64,000 bases of DNA from Umbelopsis ramanniana AG. Taxonomy: Eukaryota > Mucoromycota > Umbelopsidomycetes > Umbelopsidales > Umbelopsidaceae. The position numbers were made by a program, and so were the translations under genes. The notes under the pieces were generated by a model, which saw only the letters and a program-made list of their open reading frames with translations, had not been told where the DNA came from and searched no databases. Below are positions 58,094 through 64,000 of this stretch, piece by piece (positions within the stretch are counted from its first letter, which is position 1; every line of letters starts with the position of its first letter). Where the stretch lies: contig NW_026252112.1 of NCBI RefSeq assembly GCF_025399195.1, positions 230,117 through 294,116 on the forward strand, given 5' to 3'.

Positions 58094-58672
58094 TTAAGGG
58101 GTGGTTGCTGTGGTAGTGGTAGTGGTAGTGGTAGTATCGGTAGTGGTAGTGTCGGTAGTGGTAGTGTCGGTAGTGGTAGTAGTGGTAGTGGTATCGGTAG
58201 TAGTAGTAGTGGTGGTGGTGGTGTCAGAGGTGGTAGAAGCATCAGAACTGGAAACACCAGAGCTGGAAACGTCAGAACTAGAAGCAGCAGAGCTGGAAGC
58301 GGCAGAGCTGGAAACAGCAGAAGAGCTAGCAACAGAAGAAGAAGGAGATGGAGAGGGGAAAACTGAAGGAAGGGCATCGGCAAGAAGACCGTTGAGATTA
58401 ACGATAGAACCGGCTCCCAAGCAGGGAATGGCATAGGTGCTAGATCCAATCAGGATGGAAACTGAGCGGGTAGCACATTCATCGCCATTGTGGCCACCTT
58501 TGTCCTCCTCATCATCATCATCACCCTTGTCTTCGGACCAAAGTTGTTGAGGTTCGGCAGCCTTGACATTACCTTGCTGAACTTCGGCATTTCCTGCCTT
58601 TGAAAATGGTGTGGCGTCAACAGCGCTAAGTGCATATAAGCAGCAGATTAGAATGGGAATAGATGAGCGCAT
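58094..58672 (-). CDS. Small secreted Ser/Thr-rich protein, copy B, with Thr/Asp repeat tail
   Basis: Single-exon 192-residue paralog of copy A; family unknown. The signal peptide MRSSIPILICCLYALSAVDA, the TPFSKAGNAEVQQGN region, a shorter acidic stretch (GDDDDEEDKGGHN) and the ECATRSVSILIGSSTYAIPC module match copy A closely. The tail then differs: Ser/Ala/Asp repeats (SSSAASSSAASSSDVSSS) followed by about 55 residues of almost pure Thr with regularly placed Asp (TTTTDTTTTDTTTT) ending TTATTP. This tail is encoded by a GT-rich minisatellite-like stretch. Heavy O-mannosylation is expected. The large open frame on the opposite strand (polyvaline) is a by-product of the repeat. Confidence 0.82.
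   Translation of the reverse strand: MRSSIPILICCLYALSAVDATPFSKAGNAEVQQGNVKAAEPQQLWSEDKGDDDDEEDKGGHNGDECATRSVSILIGSSTYAIPCLGAGSIVNLNGLLADALPSVFPSPSPSSSVASSSAVSSSAASSSAASSSDVSSSGVSSSDASTTSDTTTTTTTTTDTTTTTTTTDTTTTDTTTTDTTTTTTTTTATTP
58101..58225 (-). repeat. Coding minisatellite (Thr/Asp tail of copy B)
   Basis: Repeats of ACC/ACT Thr codons interrupted by GAC/GAT Asp codons (on the plus strand: gtggtagtggtagtgtcggta units). Length variation between strains is likely. Confidence 0.85.
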
Positions 58673-58729
58673 TTTTAGTATGTTGGAGTAAATGAAGTGA
58701 ATGCTGAAAATGTGACATTAAGATCGATC

Positions 58730-58738
58730 TTTTATATA
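58730..58738 (-). promoter_or_regulatory. TATA box of secreted protein B
   Basis: Minus-strand TATATAAAA about 58 bp upstream of the ATG at 58672, matching copy A. Confidence 0.65.
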
Positions 58739-59154
58739 TGTGACCTGAAAGAAGGGTTGTGTGAAAAATAACTTTATGATACCCGTAGATTATGATACCA
58801 CGAGTATCAAACTTTACTTATTGAACATCCATCGAATCTAAGGGTTAAATGCAGGTAGCTTTCCCATGCCTTCAATTTGGTCGATTTATTACTATTTTCC
58901 AAGCGTTTTCATACCTTCTTTGGTATATAAGAGTGTTTATAAGTTAGATTTTTTTATTATAAGTTCAATTTTAACAACCAAATAATTTGAATGATTTCTT
59001 TTTATCAATCGGCTAAGACCATTTTCTAGTTGACCTTCTTCTCGCCCATGGCAGTGAAAGGTTTGGCTCCGCTTTGACATGAGATGCTAGGCTAGAGAAC
59101 ATGAAAGGAAATTCATGAAACCATATTTGATTAAGGCTTGATGTAATCAATTTA

Positions 59155-59565
59155 TTTTTCCACTTTGGTGCTTCCGACGTAATAAACGAAGAATGTATTG
59201 TGATGCTATACAATATGATAACAGTTTGCTATTAACAATTTACTCAATTTTCCTTAAATAAGGGTGATTGAATGACAATCTTATCCCTAAGGAGGAGATG
59301 TTTTCGAAAATGTTTGTAAACACTATGCCACAAAAAAAAGTTGCCACCAGCTTAACGATTCTTTTAAAGAAAATGCAAGGCTCGTTATTTATGTTAGGAG
59401 AATATACTGCGAAATGATTGGAATCAATTGGAACCAATCTGTAGAACACAGTTGCACCGACGATGGTTCGTCGCTTCATTAGACTAGCTTGCGCTTTAAA
59501 TAGGCTGCTAAACACAGGACGAGAAGTTACTTCGCCAACGTAGAAGCCTGATAGCAATAGCATAA
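59155..59565 (-). repeat. Decayed duplicated segment, copy B
   Basis: Colinear, diverged counterpart of 55990-56430. On the minus strand it keeps a 107-codon open frame (59240..59563) whose sequence partly aligns with a shorter frame in the other copy, so it may be a relic of a small gene or element. Confidence 0.5.
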
Positions 59566-60719
59566 ATGCTTCTATGGGAGCAGATACTTACCTTACCGCC
59601 TATCCACGTTCATAATTTTTTTTATGCTGTGGTAAGCTAAGTCATAATTTGTTCAGCAGTCTTCGGATATCGTTGAAAGCTAGATGATAATTTTCTTTTA
59701 TTCCAATTCCAATTCATACCCTGGTGCTATTGGCGTTGAGCTATCGGGATAGTTTTTAGCTGATTTCCATACATCATAGGAATGCTTTTGTCGGGTTCTG
59801 CTAGTCTAATACAGCATCCTAAATTCAGTAGACCAGCTGCGTGATTTCTTCTAGCTAGGTGGCGGTACCACTTTTAGTTCCTTTTATCTAATCAAATATA
59901 TGCTCTTTTCATAATGGGCTTCATTATTGATTATCGCTGAGCCAGATACAATTTACCGATTGATGGAAAGGATTCACTCGCGTACTGTCACCAAATCCTG
60001 CAGTTCGCAGACGGAGATAGAGCATTATTGAATCTCAGCTGTGCCAGCTCATGTTGTAGAGATGGGCAATTTAGATGATAATACGATTAACCAAGATTTT
60101 TGAGGATGTTGACAAATTACAATTGACGCATAACATTCTACTACAGGAGAAAGATTTTATTACATGATTGTAGCAGGTCAGATTTCTTTAACGTCAACCA
60201 AACATGAGCAAATCATTCGACATCGCCTATCCAAATATCGTGTAACGGGCGTAAATTTTTGGATACACACTTTATCATGAAAACATTGTCATTCAGAAGT
60301 TACATTCAAATGCGAAAACATGCTATCGTACTTAACAAAAAGGTATTTACAGTACGATTCATCTATTGCTGTAATGCTTCTAAGCTGATGGAAAAACGTC
60401 TCCTCTTGTCTTTAGCAGCATATGAACAGCACAAGCTAGTCTTAATCACAGTGACAAACAATCGATGTGCAATTGTATTCTCCCATTTGGTTCTAATTAG
60501 GTTCTAATTAGTTTCACAATATATACCCCTCGCACAAATAACGAACCTTACATTCTCTTTGAACGATAATCAAGCTAGTAGCACTTTCTTTTTGTGGTAT
60601 ATTGTTTATAGACAAGATCCGCAAATAACCTCCTTCTTAGGGATATGATGGTTAAGGATCTTTTATTGCGAAAAGGCTTATGAGCGTTAGCGAGTAACGC
60701 GTCGCAATAGTAAAAATGG

Positions 60720-63127
60720 AATTATTTGCGCCTGAGCGAAGCGAAGAAGCCTCGCTTTAGCACAAAAATAGCAAAGTAAGAAATGAAAGTGGTGAGAGAG
60801 CAAAAAAGAGAGGAGGGAATACAAGAAAGAGAATTAGAGTGAACGCTAGGAGAAGTTGTCAGAAAAAGATAAAGAGGGGAAAAGGAGTAGAGGCGAAATA
60901 TGCGGGGGCACAAAAGAGAAGGTGTACATATTGAGTACACGAAGAAAGAGAAAGGGAGTCAAGAGCAAAGAGTTTGTACCGAGAAGATATCCGTAAGTGG
61001 CAAGTTGTGTAGAATTAAGGTGGTCGGAAGTCAAAGTCATCACTGCCGGTGACAAAGTGCAAAAAGGAGAGGAATAGTCCGACCTTCCGTTGATTCAGAG
61101 CATGATCAATATAGCTATAGTGCGGCGTTGGAAGAGGAGAAGGAAGTAGGTCAAGTTCTCGAGCGCCAAGAAGGGAACCGAGATGATAGCATCGTGTGAT
61201 GTGTCCTCGAGTGAGGACTTCACCACCCTGGCATTTGTATTTGTGAAGCAAGGTATTAAATCGGTATTTTCGAGCTATCAAAAGTATTCTTGGATTCCTG
61301 ATGCGTATAGATATATCAACCAAAGCTCTGTCTCGAGCGGAGGGTAGGATATTGCGGGCTATGGGTGATGCGGCGATGGTGTAAAGTTGCAGTTTGTGAT
61401 TACGGATGTAATCGGTGATGGTGAGGGGGTCCCAAGGGGGGCCTCATCGGAAAGTTGAAGATACCGCTTATGAAAAGCCGTGGGTATAAGGACGGAGTAA
61501 AGAAGCTTGCGTTGAAGAGGAACAGATGGTGGAGGTAAGGAAAGGAGGGTAGAGCGAAAGGAATGTATAGGATTATCTTCATGTAAGGAAAGGAGTTTGA
61601 CTTGAAAACGAAATGTAAGTTCCGTCATTCGAGCCGGGATGGACGATAGTCCGGTGAGGATATGGTTGAGCTCTTGGCCACGATGGCCTTGGCAAATCCA
61701 TTGAGTCATAATGGTTTGCATTTTTAGGAGAGGGGCAAGGGGGGTGTTAGAAGCATATAAAAGAGGTAAGGCATACTCGTAAGTGGATCGGAAGAAGGTC
61801 TTAAACAAGATAAGCCGAATGTATGGGGACCATCCATGGCTTTTCTTGGTGGAAGCAAAGAATAATTTCCGAGTACGTGTAGCCACCGTAGAAACAAAGG
61901 AGGGAAAGTCAAGACCATTGGTGGTGAAGGGAATGCCTAGGTATGCATAAGATGTTACAATAGGAAGAGGGGCAGTGTTCAATGCCAGTTGAAGGGAACG
62001 GGAAGATGAGGTGTCAACGACAGCAGATTTGTTGACATTAACGTTAATACCATTGTGAACACTCCAGGTTTGGATAATGGAGAGCATACGGACGGCGATG
62101 GAAGGAGTGGAAGGTTGTAAAAGAATGTCGTCGGCGAAGAGAAGAAGAGGGGGAATAAAGGGGTGGGGGTCGATGCGGGCGAGTTTTCCTGCGAGGTCGT
62201 CAATGTAAACATTGAACAACCATGGGCTAAGGATACTGCCTTGGAAGAGACCGACAGAGCGAGTGAAGAGGGGGCCAATAGATTGGTTGACGATCATTTG
62301 GGAAGAACAGGAAGAAAAGAGAGAATCAACAAGTTGGATGAGAGCCATTGGTGTGCCCCGGATGGTGAGCTTATCCAAAAGGCGGGCAATGGGAACTCGG
62401 TCGTATGCTTTTTCTAGATCAAGAAAGATTTTGAGATGGCGATCTTGTGACGGGTATGGCAGATGCATTGGCTAACCATAGGTGGGATATGGTAGTGTAG
62501 CCAGGGCGAAAACCAGCTTGAAAAGGAGAGAAGACATTTAGCTCGGGTTGCGAGTAAATAAAAGAGAGGAGAATAGATTCAAAAATTCGTCGTAAGCATG
62601 GGGTGAGGGAAATGGGGCGAGAGGAAGAGGGTGTGAAGGAATCGGACTTCTTGGGGATGGGGGTGATTTGGGACACATTCCATGCACCGGGTGTAATAGT
62701 AGAAGAAAGAAAGGTAGAGAAAAGAAGATGCATGGAGGAAAGGAAGGTTGTTGAAGGGGAAAGTGCTTTAAAGATGCGGATGTCAAGGATATCCAGGCCA
62801 AAGGTTTTGGCACTTGGATATTTCATCACATGGTGGGCAATCTTTTCCGGTGTGAGGAAGAAAAGGAGTGGGTTCTTAAGCTGAGGAGCTTGCGCTGAAC
62901 CTTTACTGGTCCAACTGCAACGGGACGACATTCAGGAGCAGGAAGGAAGTCATCTTGATCTGAGAAGCTGATATGGTCGTTTTCAACCAGAAAGTGAGTA
63001 AGGACTTTCTTGGGAAGCGCGAACGGGGGGGGGGGTTGCAACTTTTGTTTTTGGGGAGGACTTGACGTCCTCCATTGCTTCGACTGGACGGAGGGGCATA
63101 GGAAGCATCCGAGTCGGTGAAGCTCAT
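60720..63127 (-). mobile_element. LINE-type non-LTR retrotransposon, 5'-truncated and degenerate
   Basis: Element on the minus strand with a reverse transcriptase region (61359..62931), a C-terminal Cys/His region (61015..~61430) and a short 3' tail with small inverted repeats (60680-60760). The reading frame is broken at least twice, and there is no apurinic endonuclease domain upstream, so it is a dead, 5'-truncated copy. The minus strand is strongly pyrimidine-rich over nearly the whole element, unlike flanking DNA. The exact ends and any target-site duplication were not determined; the upstream boundary is placed where the 92-bp tandem array begins. Confidence 0.8.
61015..62931 (-). pseudogene. 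Frameshifted LINE reverse transcriptase
   Basis: Reverse transcriptase remnant. Frame 1 (62419..62931) has KTFGLDILDIRIFK, ITPIPKKSD, RPISLTPCLRRIFE and FSPFQAGFRPGYTT (RT motifs 0-2). Frame 2 (61359..62468) continues with FLDLEKAYDRVP, GLFQGSILSPWLFNVYIDDL and the catalytic FADD box in LLLFADDILLQ, then a thumb-like region with YAYLGIPF. Frame 3 (from about 61440 down to 61015) has TITDYIRNHKLQ, IRIRNPRILL and CQGGEVLTRGHITRC, the C-terminal Cys/His motif typical of LINE ORF2. The frame 2-3 shift falls in a run of six G (61436-61441). The catalytic Asp pair is intact but the gene cannot give one protein. Confidence 0.85.
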
Positions 63128-63150
63128 GTCTGGGTGCTGCTGGCCGTCTT

Positions 63151-63570
63151 AATCACTGCATCTTTTTGCAGTCTGTTCGTAAGATCAGTGTTGTTGATGG
63201 TTGAATTACGTCTGAGCGCAGTCCAGAATGTACCCGCCACCGTAATCACTGCATCGTTTTGTAGTCTGTTCGTAAGATCGAGATGTTGATGGTTAAATTA
63301 TGTCTCGGCGCAGTCCAAAATATCCCCACCACTTTAATCACTGCATCTTGTTGCAGTTGTTCGCAAGATCTGAGTTGTTGATGGTTGAATTATGTCTAGG
63401 CGCAGTCCCGGCCACCTAAATCACCGCAACTTTTCGCAGTCTGTTCGTAAGATCTCAGTTTGTTGACGATTGAATTATGTCTGGGGGAGTCCAAAATATC
63501 CCCACCACTTTAATCACATAATCTTTTTGCATTCTGTTTGTAGGATCAGAGTTGTCGATGACCACTTAGT
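63151..63570. repeat. Tandem array of ~92-bp units, about 4.5 copies, each with a small inverted repeat
   Basis: Units begin with aatcact/aatcacc at 63151, 63244, 63336, 63419 and 63512 (spacing 93, 92, 83, 93). Shared blocks are gcatctttttgcagtctgttcgt-like, gttgttgatggttgaatta and cgcagtccaaaatatccccacc-like sequence. Each early unit has ACTGCA-6 nt-TGCAGT (63155-63160 with 63167-63172 in unit 1); later units are increasingly worn. The array directly abuts the 5' side of the LINE remnant. Confidence 0.85.
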
Positions 63571-64000
63571 CGTTTTCCCTCAGTCACCATGTTTGTTATC
63601 GTATAGCCCTCGCTTTTGAACAAATTCTTCAACAGGATTCAAGAACGCTGAATTGATAGTTAAGCATAGATATTTATGACCACTAGCCTCAACTAAATCT
63701 CGAACTGCAATTGGAGCATGGATGGGCATTGTCTGTTATCAGATAATGACCGTTGGTGTTGTTTTTATGCAACACACCCCATAACATTGCACATTATGTT
63801 GGTTAAGTGTTCTGTAAGCGTGCCAATTCTACCGTTAACGTCATACATCAACCAACCATCCAATTTTCTCTTATTAGACGATACAACAGCCTGTAAAGTA
63901 TCTCTTTGGACATGAAGCTATTCACTATAGCCAAGTTGCCTCTGTAAATTTGCCTTTAATGGAAATGTACGTATTTATGTCATAAAAACAAATGGCATAC
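63571..64000. other. Right-end sequence without a recognised gene
   Basis: About 430 bp after the tandem array. A 65-codon plus-strand frame at 63718 has no recognisable content. The end of the window may cut a larger repeat or gene. Confidence 0.4.

Larger units (their letters stand above)
58673..60700. other. Gene-poor stretch between secreted protein B and the retrotransposon
   Basis: About 2 kb, AT-rich, no supported gene. It holds the promoter of copy B, the second copy of the decayed duplicated segment (59155-59565) and a short direct repeat (ggttctaattaggttctaatta near 60490). No RNA gene was recognised. Confidence 0.5.

Noticed and set aside
58101-58436. 111-codon plus-strand frame, largely polyvaline
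   Set aside because: It is the antisense of the Thr/Asp repeat tail of secreted protein B; valine codons arise from the GT repeats.
63151-63570. CRISPR-like spacing of repeats
   Set aside because: The whole ~92-bp unit repeats with no unique spacers, the organism is a eukaryote and there are no cas genes; it is a tandem array.

Overview
This window looks like nuclear DNA of an early-diverging filamentous fungus, most likely a Mucoromycota (Mucorales/Umbelopsis-like) genome. The evidence is dense genes with many short GT-AG introns (mostly 50-90 bp, often with a CTAAC/CTRAC branch site), and a gene set that mixes fungal features (pyruvate decarboxylase, hybrid histidine kinase, Pep12-type syntaxin) with genes retained in animals and lower fungi but lost from many yeasts (DNA polymerase iota, a ZNF277-type protein, a GLI-like five-finger factor). 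The species was not determined. No bacterial, plasmid or viral genes were seen. All gene models were built by eye; where a full exon chain is given, the exon lengths sum to a multiple of three.

Layout, left to right. 0-20 kb holds conserved nuclear and cytosolic genes: POLI (cut by the left edge), DPH7, a single-OB-fold protein, a PHD+JmjC histone demethylase, a soluble hybrid histidine kinase, an unrecognised coiled-coil protein, the copper chaperone ATX1, a Gln-rich GLI-like zinc-finger factor, and the ribosome-biogenesis WD40 protein SOF1. 20-29 kb is a secreted-enzyme block on the minus strand: two tandem phospholipase C-type phosphoesterases followed by a GH31 alpha-glucosidase, each with a signal peptide and a TATA box close to the ATG. 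29-53 kb returns to housekeeping genes: pyruvate dehydrogenase kinase, a Fta4/Nkp1-like kinetochore candidate, RAT1/XRN2, RabGGTase beta, RPF1, a ZNF277-like protein, a Pep12-type syntaxin, cystathionine gamma-lyase, pyruvate decarboxylase, a kelch receptor-like membrane protein and UDP-galactose 4-epimerase.

53-64 kb is gene-poor and fast evolving. It has two tandem small secreted Ser/Thr-rich paralogs with nearly identical front halves and different tails, decayed duplicated flanking DNA, a 5'-truncated frameshifted LINE-type retrotransposon, and a tandem array of about 92-bp units, each carrying a small inverted repeat.

Functional links are loose, as expected in a eukaryote. PDC and PDH kinase both bear on pyruvate fate (fermentation versus mitochondrial oxidation). 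GALE and the alpha-glucosidase are carbohydrate functions. RAT1, RPF1 and SOF1 all serve ribosomal RNA maturation. Several neighbours are head-to-head with 150-370 bp between start codons (DPH7/OB-fold, Fta4-like/RAT1, RabGGTase beta/RPF1), suggesting shared promoters. The less ordinary items are the paralogous secreted pair, the hairpin-bearing tandem array, the shifted intron between the two phosphoesterase copies, and the unassigned coiled-coil protein.
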